In this document: piece by piece, positions 9,916 through 21,608 of the stretch
How the letters are laid out: each line of letters opens with the position of its first letter
How positions within the stretch are numbered: position 1 is the stretch's first letter
NCBI GenBank assembly: GCA_951213105.1
Contig: OX578147.1
Span: 130,016,822 to 130,080,821, forward strand
Reading direction: 5' to 3'
DNA from: Amaurobius ferox
Lineage: Eukaryota; Arthropoda; Arachnida; Araneae; Amaurobiidae
DNA: 64,000 nt
Notes under the pieces: generated by a model
Told to the model about the DNA's origin: nothing
What the model saw: only the letters and a program-made list of their open reading frames with translations
The model's database searches: none
Made by a program: the position numbers and the translations under genes

Positions 9916-11339
9916 GTAAGTGAATTTTTTCTCACTACCTATTTAAACTTATAAACTGTTTCAAGTAACATAACATTCAAGAGACATAAACATATATATA
10001 TATACAACCAAGAGAAATACCCTGTATGCAGGTTTCTTTGACGCTTAGGCATTCAGATTCCCCTTTCTTGTAGCCTGAAAATTCGTCTGCAAATTCAGAG
10101 GATACTTTAATAATATTATCAAACCAACTCTTTTCTTGATAAACAATTTAACATTTAATATCAAAATTAGTTCGGTAATACTATAGGCATCCAGGATATC
10201 ATAGAATGGAACCATTGTATTACCATAGGTCAGGTTACCATGATATTATCATGACTGTCCAGGGGGTCATGATGCTCATGGACGGATGTTAATGGACGAT
10301 CCCTGGACGTTCAAGGTCAAAGACGGACACCCCATGTGTTGCACTCTATATTCTTGAGTTTGCCCCCAACCCACACACCCCTGGAAAATATTCGGGTGCT
10401 ACATTGCACATGAAGGATGAAGAGTCTTCAAGCATGGTATTAGTTTTTTTTTTAGATTATCTATACGGCAAACAAATTAACTTCCTTAGTAAATTTGAAT
10501 GGGATTTCTGTAATAATTGATGTAAACAAATTCATATGTTTTATTAAAAATTTTTGATATGTAAAGTATTAAAAAACCTACATAAAAGATTTTTATATGT
10601 GTTTTCTGTAACGAAAACTTGTAGTTTTAGACAGCTTCGAAATTTAGTATTACATTAATTTATGGAGGGCAGAAGCCTTAGTTCCTCCACGATTTAGTCT
10701 AAAGACTAAACTTTTAGTAATACAACAGATGTATAGATGGCAGCACTAAACATGTCCTTTTTGACATCTTTGAACAAGATGTCGCCACTAGAACTCTATC
10801 AAAAGAGAGAGCCTTGATAGAGATTGTTCTGCATTCGTGGCTAATTTCCATCTAAACGTTGCCAAGTTTGTAATAATTCAATATATTTTGAAATTCAATT
10901 TCATTTCTTTTCCTGGCCTTTTAAGGACAATGTTACTTTAATATTATTTATTTAAGATATGGCGAGTTTCTCTGTTCGTGTGAGGGGCATGTTTTGTTAA
11001 GAGGGTATTCTATAGAATTGACCTTTTGGAGGTTATATAGTAATTATGTGTTCATTTTTTTTTTCGAGGAGAGGAGGGGGGGAGGGTGTAAAGTAATTGA
11101 TTGGGAAAGATGCGTGCGCCCGTGGATTTTATGAGCGCAAGTCTTTCAGGCGGGCGGATGGAATTAAATATTTTATTTAATTATATATGCCTCTCCATAT
11201 GACGGGTTTAAAACTTTTTGCTGTAGAATGGTTTAGAGAGCGTCCAAAATTTGAGAGAAAATTAATGGGAATAGAGTTGCTCTTTTGTATTGAGTTTGTA
11301 CCTTAGAGCAGGAATAAGAAGGTTTGTACCGCCCTACAA
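9916..11339. other. No gene seen
   Basis: AT-rich, with a CTCF-like word at 10734-10748 listed separately and a G-rich run at 11072. The open frames overlapping 11233-11511 minus are SINE sequence. Confidence 0.4.
10734..10748 (+). promoter_or_regulatory. Recurrent 15-mer TAGATGGCAGCACTA, CTCF-like
   Basis: Exactly the same 15 bases occur at 17636-17650 and, inverted, at 62993-63007, in otherwise unrelated flanks. The AGATGGC core resembles the arthropod CTCF-type insulator motif; binding is an inference. Confidence 0.35.
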
Positions 11340-11530
11340 ACTTTAAAACTGTCGGACGAGAGGGAGTCACCCAATTTAAACCGGAACTTAATGGGGGGAT
11401 GACAACCACATAGGACTCTCGGAAGGACTTTTGGACGCCTACATATTTATCGTGCTCATAAATCGGCGTAGATGCGGGGATAGTTTTGGGTGGCGTTGCG
11501 TTGAGGTCCAAACCTTGAGTTCCTGGCCCT
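11340..11530 (-). repeat. Degenerate SINE copy
   Basis: Matches the SINE body (CACCCAATTTAAACCGGAAC, CTCGGAAGGACTT, ATTTATCGTGCTC) with many changes and an unrecognisable head. An old copy of the 284-base family. Confidence 0.65.
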
Positions 11531-11874
11531 TGAATTCCTCGTTATAACTAGGTCCTACTGTATCATAAACTGTAGCATGTTTTGCGATTGCTGTACAAAT
11601 ATAGAATTTGACAGTGCCACCGACAGATTTTTACGGGCCGCTCTGCAGCAAATGAGCGGAGCCCTCATATAACCACATATTTTACAAGTTATTGACCTTT
11701 TTCATTAATTGTTTACGGGCTCAGATCCCCCTATGAGGTCCCACAAGCTCAATATGAGGACTCTCTGGGCTACATGAATTGTGAGGCATCGGTCTTTGCA
11801 GATCATCTAGTATCTGGTGATTTTTTTAGCACTGAAGCAACTGTTGAGAATTTAGTTCTTTCTCTTCAGAGACG

Positions 11875-11886
11875 TAGATGGCGCTG
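11875..11886 (+). promoter_or_regulatory. CTCF-like half match TAGATGGCGCTG
   Basis: Shares the TAGATGGC core of the 15-mer at 10734 and 17636. A similar inverted word, GGCGCCATCTGTCGC, is at 62488. Suggestive only. Confidence 0.25.
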
Positions 11887-11955
11887 CACCATCATCTGTT
11901 ATTACTCTCTCTCTAATAGATTGCAATAGTGTCTTACCTCGAAGTTATCTCCTTT

Positions 11956-12243
11956 CTTTCTTTTATTCGACCCAGACCATCCGATCTATCCGAAGGTGTA
12001 AGGTATCAGTTTCGACGGCCAGGACAGTGTCATCCAATTTCGACCAAAACCCAGTGGGGGCGATACCCTCAGGGATCGTACCCTCCTTCCCCTAACACCC
12101 ACCTTTCGGAAGGACTTTTAGATCCACATATATAACGTGCCGGTACTCTGTGTGAATACGGGAACGGTTTGGGCAGAGACGGGGATCCAATGCGGGTCCT
12201 CCGAGTGCGATCTCAGTGCTCTAACCACTGGGCTGTACCGCTT
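11956..12243 (-). mobile_element. SINE copy with diverged target duplication
   Basis: Full-length family member with head (GCTCTAACCACTGGGCTGTA inverted) and body. The flanks GAAGTTATCTCCTTT (11941) and GAAGTTACATCCTTT (12244) match at 13 of 15 bases and are probably the original duplication. Older than the copies at 6775 and 18872. Confidence 0.8.
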
Positions 12244-12249
12244 GAAGTT

Positions 12250-13168
12250 ACATCCTTTGTGATTGTTCCTCTATGCCCTTGCAGGGCCCCCCCCCCCATA
12301 AAGGGGAACGCATGCCACTAAAGTGTGGAAGGTCCCGGCCCGGATTACCAATACGTTCTTCTTGGGACTGGAAAAGACATGAAAAATTCACAAAAAATGA
12401 AATATGGTGGTGGTGGTGGCTGTGATAAATATTTGTGGGCCCACAATTTCTATGGGCGACCCTGTCCCTTGTATCATGGATTAACCGTGAATCGATCAGC
12501 TGAAGAACATCGTGAGTTCTTATTATTCTACTCCAACCTTGAGTTAACCAGAAAAGATATTGTAAAGTTTTTGTATAAGGCCAAAAATTGAAACTGCATT
12601 GCTCCAATGCAGCTATTCACATCACATGGAGTACTTAAACTTTGATTCAATATTCATAAATAAAATGGCATTTCACAGATAATGTCATTTTCAGGCCCTC
12701 CACGCCTAAAGCTCATTCCTCTGGCCTAACCGGGACCATATTCATCCCTCTTTCCCTGCCAGCGACCCTGAACTTTTACATTTTATAGAACGACTAAAAC
12801 TGTCATTTGTCGATGCCCAATACACAAGTTTATACATTAATAGACACAGCGTTTCTCTCAGGATTTTAGTCCAGAGGGGGGGGGATGAAACTTTAGGGGG
12901 AGCAGATTTTCTACTTGCCCAATAAAATATATCCAAATACTGTTACATAAATAGAAACTAGGTTAACATAAAATATCACCGGGAGGACTTCACTCCCCCC
13001 CCGGGAGGTATGCCTGAAAAGATAAACAAACATTGAATTACGATTCGTTAAAACACTTTAAAACTGCTGGAGGATCCCAAAAAATTGTTCTGAGCAGAAG
13101 AAACGGTCCTCGAGGTGCACTTTTGCCAACTCCGACCTTTAAAAGATTCGTTAAAAACATGCGCTTAC
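12250..13168. other. Intron sequence (proposed), unassigned open stretch
   Basis: A plus-strand frame at 12325-12591 (88 codons) includes a poly-Gly run from GGT repeats and a few ordinary-looking residues, but no recognisable family, and it is overlapped by an open minus frame. G-rich tracts lie at 12876 and C-rich ones at 12995. No gene is claimed. Confidence 0.35.
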
Positions 13169-13286
13169 TTCTTTCCTGAATGAGCGCATTAATTTCCACA
13201 CTGAAATGAAGACAGTTGGTATTCATGGCTTGAAGCTCGTTGGTGAGATTTTGAAGAACTTGATGAATGGGATTGCTGCTGGACAT
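13169..13286 (-). CDS. First coding exon of the unassigned minus-strand gene
   Basis: An ATG at 13286-13284 opens 39 codons plus one base, MSSSNPIHQVLQNLTNELQA continuing to NALIQER, ending at a donor (GGAAAGAA|GTAAGCGC) after 13169. The segment is amphipathic and helix-forming (L/I/V at heptad spacing, no Pro after residue 6). The leftover single base is completed by the two leading bases of the exon at 7940, and that exon's end phase fits the one at 4681, giving a continuous frame of 136 codons over the three exons. Together they look like a small helical or coiled-coil protein; the product is not identified. An upstream non-coding exon or promoter was not located. Confidence 0.5.
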
Positions 13287-13724
13287 TATCCCCAAATCCC
13301 CCCAAAATATGACGAGTAAAAAGCGTTAGGAATAAGTCGTACCGTTATTCACAAATATTTAAAGCCTTTTTGATGAAAGAAATATAAATTCTTTGTTTAA
13401 ATATTGTTGATGAAGCATTACAGCAGATGAAACGTTATAATAAGAGTCGTATTCTAACATATATCAGTAATAATGGCAAATTGTACATTGTTGTATTCTT
13501 CATTGTTGGGAATAATTGGGTGAAATATTGATACACAAGCACGAAGTATTTTGCTTTGTTTTAAAAGAAATTTGGAAGTTAAATGAACTTGGGGATTCTA
13601 AAGATGTTTAATACTTGGTGAAGTTTGAACAGAATAGATGGAAAATACGCACTCAAGTGCGTATATGTGTGCCTCCAGGCAAGTTTATAGATTAACTTGA
13701 ATGTAAAATTGTAACATTTCTTCC
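13287..13724. other. Possible 5' flank of the minus-strand gene
   Basis: No clear TATA box or initiator. GAGTAAAAAGCGTTAGGAAT-type unique sequence near 13310 then AT-rich DNA. Confidence 0.3.
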
Positions 13725-13985
13725 CAGTATTGGGGAAGTATTGGATGCTAATAGTGACATATTAATATTGGACTTTCAGTGGAAAGATTTCCCATGTAAC
13801 GCCAATATTGGAGTAATATTGTAATTTCAATATTTAACCAATATTGGCGGCCAATCTAACCCCAATATTGGCGGCCAATCTAACCCCAATATTGGCGGCC
13901 AATTTAACCCCAATATTTGCATTACATTGGAAATATTTCAAATGAAACGTCAATATGTACAACATTGACCCAATATTGGCATGCT
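13725..13985. repeat. AATATTGG-rich cluster with a 24-bp tandem repeat
   Basis: CCAATATTGGCGGCCAATCT followed by AACC is repeated three times at about 13838-13915, and single CAATATTGG words flank it on both sides (13724, 13800, 13968). The symmetry suggests a small non-autonomous transposon with internal palindromes. No coding sequence. Confidence 0.55.
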
Positions 13986-14065
13986 TAGTGTGTGTGTGTG
14001 AGAGAGAAGAGAGAGAGAGAGAGAGAGAAGAGAGAGAGAGAAGAGAGATAGATAGATAGATAGAG
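13986..14065 (+). repeat. GT, GA and GATA microsatellite
   Basis: Short runs of GT, then GA, then GATA. Confidence 0.9.
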
Positions 14066-14211
14066 AGAGAAAATTGGAAGAGTAGATAAAGTAGAGAGAA
14101 AGAAAGAGAGTGGAGAAAGCATGTACGAAATTAATGAAAAAATGACAGAACAGTGAGATTTGAAATTGTTAATCAATCTACCTTACACTTCTGTTCTATA
14201 AAACCGCAAAA

Positions 14212-14628
14212 TTGTTCGTTTATCAATTCGAATTTTTTTCCATCTGCGTCTTATACTTATGCCAAAATATAATTTCTCTCTCTCAAGTGACATTCCACAT
14301 CACTTTTAACGACGTCCTCAAAGGAAGTGGCCACAAATCATTTTTAAGGCGAGCACACCCATGGCTCGCCCTTGAGGTGAACCGCGCTCCTGCCGACAGG
14401 GCCCGTCAGGCCAAGGCGGCAGGGAGGGTTGTTCACCTTCAAAACATTCGAAATACGCGTTCGTATGTCACGTCACAAACGAGAGATTTGGATATCGCAT
14501 TGTGTTGGACCGATCTCGATGTTGCTGGGATGCAGGAGACGCCAAAAAGGTTGCAGAAGGTAATTGATTGTGCTGAGGTAGCAGAGGACAGAAGTCGGGC
14601 ACACCCTGTGGAAGAGATACACGGATAA
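14212..14628 (+). other. GC-richer open stretch, unassigned
   Basis: The part from about 14320 to 14625 is clearly richer in GC than its surroundings and open on the plus strand (read RAHPWLALEVNRAPADRARQ and on). It begins after a pyrimidine tract ending CTCTCTCAAG and contains donor-like GTAATTG at 14560. I cannot assign it: it could be an exon, a retroelement fragment or transferred DNA. The opposite strand is also open in part, which weakens the case. Confidence 0.3.
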
Positions 14629-14639
14629 GTATTATGTTG

Positions 14640-16070
14640 TGTACACAATAATAGGCAAGACATTAACGAATTTATATAATTTTAATAATTACTTTATTTG
14701 CATACGGAGTACATGTAAACTGGCTTAAGTTTAGAAGATATTTAGGTCTCTTTTCGGGTTCCTTCGTGAAATTTCAAAACATGAAAAATGTTTAAAAATA
14801 TCCACACCTGAAAAGGACCTCGTATTATAATTTCAGAGAACATTTAATACTTTCTCTATTCTTTGCAGAGTCCACTTTGACCGTAAGAGCTGGATATTAA
14901 TAAAAAACGTAAAATTAAACCTTCCGTAGAAAGAATAGTATGCAGACGATTATTTTCCGAAACTTTATTTGAAGAAAATTATATGCTGTTTAGAAACTGA
15001 ATTAAATAAATTCAATAGACGATTATTTTATTAATAATATTTAAATAATAAAGAAATTGGATATTAATAAAAACAACAGATTTTCTTATGCTTTATTTTA
15101 TGGGAATTAAATTAAATATTTTATTAGAATTTTTTGAAAATAATATCATTTAAATTTCCAGCCTAACAATTTTATAATTATGAAGAGTCGGTAATACCGA
15201 TAAACTTGTATTTTCATATCAATGTCGGCGATAAAATGCTCACAATATTTGGCAGGAATACCGGTTATTGAGATCCAGTATTAGATACGATAGTTGTAAA
15301 CAACAGACAATGATTTGGTCGTAAAAACATAGAAGATTGAGTCAGGGTTTTTTTTTTTTAACGTGTAGTAAGTAGTGCATAATGTGTGTAGTAGGAAAAT
15401 AATTTGTGCAGTACGAAACTGGAATTTGTGCAGTGTGAAAAACCGCCTTTTCAGTGAATTTTTTTTAGTGTTTCTGTTGGGGTTTAGCTGATATATATAT
15501 TTTTCACTGTGATTTAATTTGTTTACTCTACTGTTCGCAAATGTTTTAATATAATGAAAGGGACATTTCTATATATTAAAACATTTGCAATTTTCTAAAA
15601 AGAGGATACTGACCATAGTTCTGCAGAATACATGTTAACGACAGCCATATCAACGACAGCAATGTTAACGACAGCCAGTTCAACGACAGCAATTCGTTGT
15701 GTTGAGTGCCCTGACTGCTCCAAGTATGCTGAATAGAGAAACAAATATCTACGAAAAGTACTGATATACGATAAACAAACAAACAAACAAACAAAAACTT
15801 GTTAAAAAAAAGCCCTGTTCTTTAGTTTTGCAAAAAGTGACAGCCATAAAGCTTACTGAGATAAAGTACGACTGCCAAGTTTATCAAACTCCATGAGAAA
15901 AAAATATACAGAGGAAATAAACTTAGTAACTCGTAATAAACTTAGAAAATGTTCCAAAATACTTTCTTGCTGTAATGAACTTAGATGAATTGAAAGGAGT
16001 TGAAAACTCGGACGAACTGAGTATATATTGCATCTCTATATATCGTTACAAGATAAATTTGCCAAATTTA
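14640..16070. other. AT-rich, a short minisatellite, no gene
   Basis: At 15630-15697 an 18-19 base unit (TTAACGACAGCCA or TCAACGACAGCAA) occurs four times. An AAAC repeat is at 15774-15797. Otherwise nothing was recognised. Confidence 0.5.
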
Positions 16071-16225
16071 CATCCAATAACTTTACAATATACATCTTAT
16101 AACTTTTCATTATACATTTTATAACTTATAACTTTTCAATATACATTTTATAACTTATAACTTTTCAATATACATTTTGTAACTTATAACTTTTCAATAT
16201 ACATTTTATAACTTATCTTATAACA
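16070..16225. repeat. 30-bp minisatellite, about 5 copies
   Basis: Unit TATAACTTTTCAATATACAT followed by TTTATAACT, repeated with few changes. Confidence 0.85.
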
Positions 16226-16334
16226 TTACAATCCAATAACTTTTCCCATCCAATTCTTTTCGCTTATGAAGTTTGACTACCTTGGCAATCTTCATCAATC
16301 TCAATCATTTTTATGGTTGACACTTTTCGTAAGG

Positions 16335-16506
16335 CTGAAGACTACTTCTTTTTTATCGGATTCATTTTACTAATGTTTGATGATCTATTGGTAAGTATAC
16401 GATGCTTCCTGCGATTTATTACACTTATAATAAAGCATCGTATGCTTACCAATAGATCATCGAACATTAGTAAAATGAATCCGATAAAAAAAGACGTAGT
16501 CTTCAG
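16335..16506. repeat. Long hairpin: 72-base arms, 27-base loop
   Basis: 16335-16406 and 16434-16506 are near-perfect inverted complements (for example ATCGGATTCATTTTACTAAT against its complement at 16464-16483), with only a few mismatches. A transcript would form a stem of about 70 base pairs. It may be a foldback MITE or a source of small RNA; the ORF through it carries no known domain. Confidence 0.85.
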
Positions 16507-16744
16507 ATGTCTGAATTATCAATTTTTGCGTATAGTACAAGATATTAAAACTCTTTTGTATGAAGTATGGCTATGCTTAAAATTGAATTCATCAAAGCAG
16601 TATGTTAGTGAACGTTGTATTATCATTTCAGATAGAATTTAATTATGTTTTTTTTTAATGCTTTCAGGTGCCATTAATTTAACTTATACTTAAATAGCCG
16701 TCATAAGAGTTTTGGTTATGATACAAACGTTTAGGTGCGTCTTG

Positions 16745-16872
16745 GCACACCCTTACCCTTAAATGTTATGCTATAATGTTACCCTTAAATGTTACCCTTA
16801 CCCTTAAATGTTATGCTATATTTACCCTTAAATGTTACCCACACCCTTACCCTTAAATGTTATGCTATATTT
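16745..16872 (+). repeat. Tandem repeat of ACCCTTAAATGTTATGCTAT
   Basis: The unit CACCCTTACCCTTAAATGTT followed by ATGCTATA recurs three times with shorter partial units between. Confidence 0.8.
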
Positions 16873-18147
16873 ATAAATGGTGTATGTGCAGAATTTTGAT
16901 GGAGTTTAAATATTTATATCCTGAACTGCAAGTCCTGCTATGAATCTCACGTTCTATGAGAATCGCGCTTCCATTGCAGATAACAATATTCATAAATCGT
17001 ATTTGTGCTTTTTTACATGTTTAATTTACTTTCTTTTATTAATAAGCATCACCTTTTCATTAATAAGCGCCATAACCTGTCGAAGGGATTTATTTGCTGA
17101 TTATATTATTGCAGGTGTTTCCATCTAAGTGAAACTATGTGTTTTTCAATGAAAATGAATACCTATATTTATGTATGCGAGTGTCCGTGTGGTGCGGGTG
17201 GCTACGTTTGTGTATGTGTGCGATCCGTGACCATTTGCACGTACGTCATAATGTGACGTCACGGTTGTTTACGTCGCCATGGTTGGACAGAATAAAATTC
17301 CGATGGTCAACCATGATACCTCGTCAGATACGATAGAAACACGAATGCACGCCATAGAGAAAAGTAGATTAAGAAATTGTGCCGCATATTATAAGCACAA
17401 CAATTTATAATTACTGTATCCTTTGAAAAAATAATATGGAAGTGTAATAGTAGGAACTTAGAACAGCAAGAAAAACATAGTCTAACATGGGACGGAACCT
17501 AGAACACAGGCGCGGTCATTAAGGGAAGACGCGGTCACGCACGACACCATTAAGTAAACACCCCAAATTATTTTTTTAGTTATACAGATTTATTGCAATT
17601 TCTATTGAAAAAATCTGAATTATGAAATATGTCACTAGATGGCAGCACTACAGTTTTCTTCAGAGAAAGGAGACTCACGAAAGCTGTAGTGCATAGAATT
17701 TTCAACACAAGGGGAACATGCAGGGATATTTGTTAAAGTCTCGTCCCTTTCACCGGCTTCTTCTGAGCGAACGAATGGTATAGGAACAATATTAGAAATT
17801 TGGAGTGAAGAAAAACAGACATTGCAGAATTACCAGTAGATTGTGTCGCGTTCTGCGAGCGCTTCTCCCCAAAGAGAAATAGAAGAGTAGGAAAACATTA
17901 AGGTACTTGGGAAAACATGAAAAGGACCTCTCAGATTGGCTTAATTTTGCTAATTTGGCTTCAATTTTCTACATTTAAGAATGTGTTTGTTCTCTTTCTG
18001 GTCTTTTTTTTTATATATAAATTTGGAAGTTTAAATAAACATTTGAACAAATGAGTGGATTAAGTGTACGTGTGTGGTGATGGGAAGGGGGGGGGGGGTG
18101 TTTATGATATTTTAGGGGTTTTTGGCCATCGTGAATAACATGTGTTG
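16873..18147. other. No gene seen; one GC-richer patch and a dispersed 48-bp unit
   Basis: A patch at 17195-17340 is GC-richer and includes a perfect cAMP-response-type TGACGTCA (17255). At 17460-17510 a unit GAACAGCAAGAAAAACATAG followed by TCTAACATGGGACGGAACC is the same as the units at 20967-21077. A G-run lies at 18089. No supported gene. Confidence 0.4.
17636..17650 (+). promoter_or_regulatory. Recurrent 15-mer TAGATGGCAGCACTA, CTCF-like
   Basis: Exact match to 10734-10748 and to the complement of 62993-63007. Confidence 0.35.
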
Positions 18148-18474
18148 TTTAGGATACTCACTTTGAGGAATCACTTGACCCACCCAGCTGTCTTACTTAT
18201 TGAAGTGGTTTCGCATTTCGTCATTTCTGATGTAGTGTGGTTCTGTCCTTTGGGAAGAGGGTTATTTCTAATTTGGGACAGTTCTGTGGTCTGGTTGATT
18301 TGCTGGTGACGAAATCCAATATGTTTGACTTCAAATTAATTCTTTAAACGTCTGGAGTTTCTTATTTTTGGCATACCCGTGATTGATAGGCTATTTTTAG
18401 TGACGCTTCAGAAATATGTTGTTTCGGATATTTAGTTTGAGGGGTCACTTGACCTACCCAGCTGTCTTACTTTT
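18148..18474 (+). repeat. Two-copy direct repeat
   Basis: About 58 bases at 18148-18206 recur at 18417-18474 (GTCACTTGACC(T/C)ACCCAGCTGT), 269 bases apart. Confidence 0.75.
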
Positions 18475-18584
18475 TCAGCTATTTAACATTACAAAATACC
18501 TAAAAATTAAAGAAATTTTAAATATTAAATTTTCATCGTGTTCCTCGAAATTTTGACCCCGGGCTGGCAACTCTATTGCTCAGA

Positions 18585-19775
18585 TACCCCCTGGGCGTAA
18601 ATTTTACTCGATATATCCCCCAAATTTCTTATCTCGGATTCAAATTTAGCGATTTTGATTTTAACGATGACTATAGTCTCTGCACTGTCTGTACGTGCCA
18701 TCTGAATATACATATTTTGTGTCAGCCCCCTGGGCGTAACTTTTAGTTTAACTAGCCCCATAATTTTAAATTTTTAGCCAGCGAATTTAGTTTTGCTAGT
18801 GGCTATAGTTTCTGCACCATTTGTACATGTCATCTCGTTATGCATCTTTGTTGTGACAACTCTCTGAGTATGGGGCGCGGTAGCCCATTGGTTAGCGCGC
18901 TGGAGTTGCACTCGGTTGGCCCGGGTTCGATTCCAGCCACTGCCAAAACTGCCGCCGTGTTCATGCGGAGAACGATCACGTTAAACATGTGGGTCCGAAA
19001 GTCCTTCCGAGAGGTTGGTGGTAGGGGAAGGAGGGTACGGTCCCTGTGGATGCCTCCCCCACTGGGTTCCGGTCTAAATTGGGTGGCACTTCCCGACCGT
19101 CCAAACAGTTACCTTACACCTTTCTGGTAGGTCGGACGGTCTGGGTTTCAACAACAACAACTCTCTGAGTATAACTTTTACTTCAATTAGCCCCCTCCCC
19201 AAATTTCCCATCCTACCTCCTAATTGAACGATTTTGCTTATGCTGATGGTTGTATCTGCACCATTCCTACGTCTCAGTGTGATACACATATTTGATGGAT
19301 AAATAATACACATGCGTTTTTTGTGTCAACTCCTTGAGATTAACTTTTTGTTTAACTAGCCCCCACAATTTTACATCTCAGTTCCTAGCCTGAGCAACAT
19401 TTGCACATTTCATTCGGATGCACATATTTTTGTGTCAACCCCTGGGTGTAACTTTTAGTTTAACTAGTCCCCACAATTTTACATATCTGCTCCTAATTGA
19501 GGGATTTTGGTTCGGCTTGTGCCTATAGTCTCTCCACCATTTGTACATGTCACCTGGATATGTAATTTTCACGTGGCAAATCCCTGATCGTAACTCTTAC
19601 TTTGGTTACCCCCCCCCTCCAATTTTCCATCTCGCCTCCTAATCCACCGATTTTGATTTTACTGGTGGCTATAGTCTCTGAACCATCAGTACGTATCACC
19701 AGAATATGCATATTTTTTTAGTCAACTCCTTGGGCATAACTTTTGGTTTAACTAGCCCCTACAATTTTACTTTAA
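18585..19775 (+). repeat. Seven-copy tandem array of about 140-bp units, split by a SINE
   Basis: Each unit starts with a CCCTGGGCGTAACTTTTAGT-like phrase followed by TTAACTAGCCCC, and contains GGCTATAGTCTCTGCACCAT and TTTGTACATGTCA. Starts are near 18588, 18726, 18861/19171, 19332, 19438, 19578 and 19726. The third unit is interrupted by the SINE at 18872-19156. Unit lengths vary (about 105-150 bases) and no frame is open across units. Confidence 0.8.
18872..19156 (+). mobile_element. Full-length tRNA-derived SINE with 16-bp target duplication
   Basis: Bounded by ACAACTCTCTGAGTAT at 18856-18871 and 19157-19172. A box TAGCCCATTGG (18881-18891) and B box GGTTCGATTCC (18924-18934) are spaced as in tRNA genes; the tail ends in CAA repeats. 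It inserted into one unit of the tandem array after the array had formed. Best-preserved copy of the family here and usable as its reference. Confidence 0.93.
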
Positions 19776-19945
19776 TGTAAATTAGGACTATGTAATGTTT
19801 TTCACTAGGAGGGATACGTTCCATGTGTCCAGGATTTTAATGAGCGAACGAGCAGGTGGGAGGTACGTTATTTTACTAATACATCCGTCGTTTATATTTT
19901 TAATAATACACCCGTTGCTATGCCCAAAATATGTATATGTATACA

Positions 19946-20966
<1,021 letters not shown>

Positions 20967-21077
20967 TAGAACAGCAAGAAAAGTATTCTTTAACATAAGA
21001 TGGAACCTATAACAGCAAGAAAAGCATACTTTAACATGGGACGAAACTTGGAACAGAGAGAAAAGCATAGTCTAGTC
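20967..21077 (+). repeat. Tandem 48-bp unit, third unit broken by the hAT insertion
   Basis: AGAACAGCAAGAAAAGTATT-like units ending in TTTAACATAAGATGGAACC occur near 20967, 21009 and 21053. The last resumes beyond the hAT element at 22790 (TCTAACACGAGATGG). A solitary unit is at 17460. Confidence 0.7.
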
Positions 21078-21139
21078 CAGGGGTGGCCAACCCTAATGAC
21101 CCTGCGGGCCACTTCGGAAAAACATTATAATCCCGCGGG

Positions 21140-21147
<8 letters not shown>

Positions 21148-21194
<47 letters not shown>

Positions 21195-21427
21195 CCAATG
21201 GCCAGGCACTTGACTCATCGTCATTCGCCCATAATTCGGGCATTTATTAAATGATCCATTTAGCCGTCCTAGGGACGTTGTCCCAGGCGTACCAGAGGAG
21301 GGCGGAACACACTGCGCCCACAACACAACAACATCCATGCCTTACGTGGGGCTCGAACCCACAATGTGGCGATCGAGCGATTGCTTTGGAAACGCATGCC
21401 TTGACCACTCGACCACCACGTCGGCCC
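21148..21427 (-). mobile_element. Second SINE family, tRNA-Ser-like head, TA-repeat tail, nested in the hAT
   Basis: On the minus strand it begins GGGCCGACGTGGTGGTCGAG, tRNA-Ser/Leu-like with a perfect B box (complement of 21348-21360), continues through a body, and ends in the TA run at 21148-21190. The flanks GGGCCGCATATA and GGGTCGCATATA (21427-21441) look like its target duplication with one change. It inserted into the hAT end. The TA run is probably the SINE tail, an unusual tail type. Confidence 0.75.
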
Positions 21428-21608
21428 GAGGGTCGCATATAAAAATATATATCTTTATATTAGATTTGGACACATTACTAACATTTATTGGAGTGAAAAT
21501 TTAAAACAGAATTAATTATTATTATTGTTTTCATTATTTTTCATGTATGCAAACATACATAATATAATAATAATAATGCAATGATCGAATAATGTTTAAT
21601 TTATTTAA

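Noticed and set aside
12325..12591. 88-codon plus-strand frame as a gene
   Set aside because: No family resemblance, a GGT-run glycine stretch, and an equally long open frame on the other strand.
16313..16642. 109-codon plus-strand frame as a gene
   Set aside because: The frame runs through both arms of the hairpin at 16335-16506 and shows no domain.
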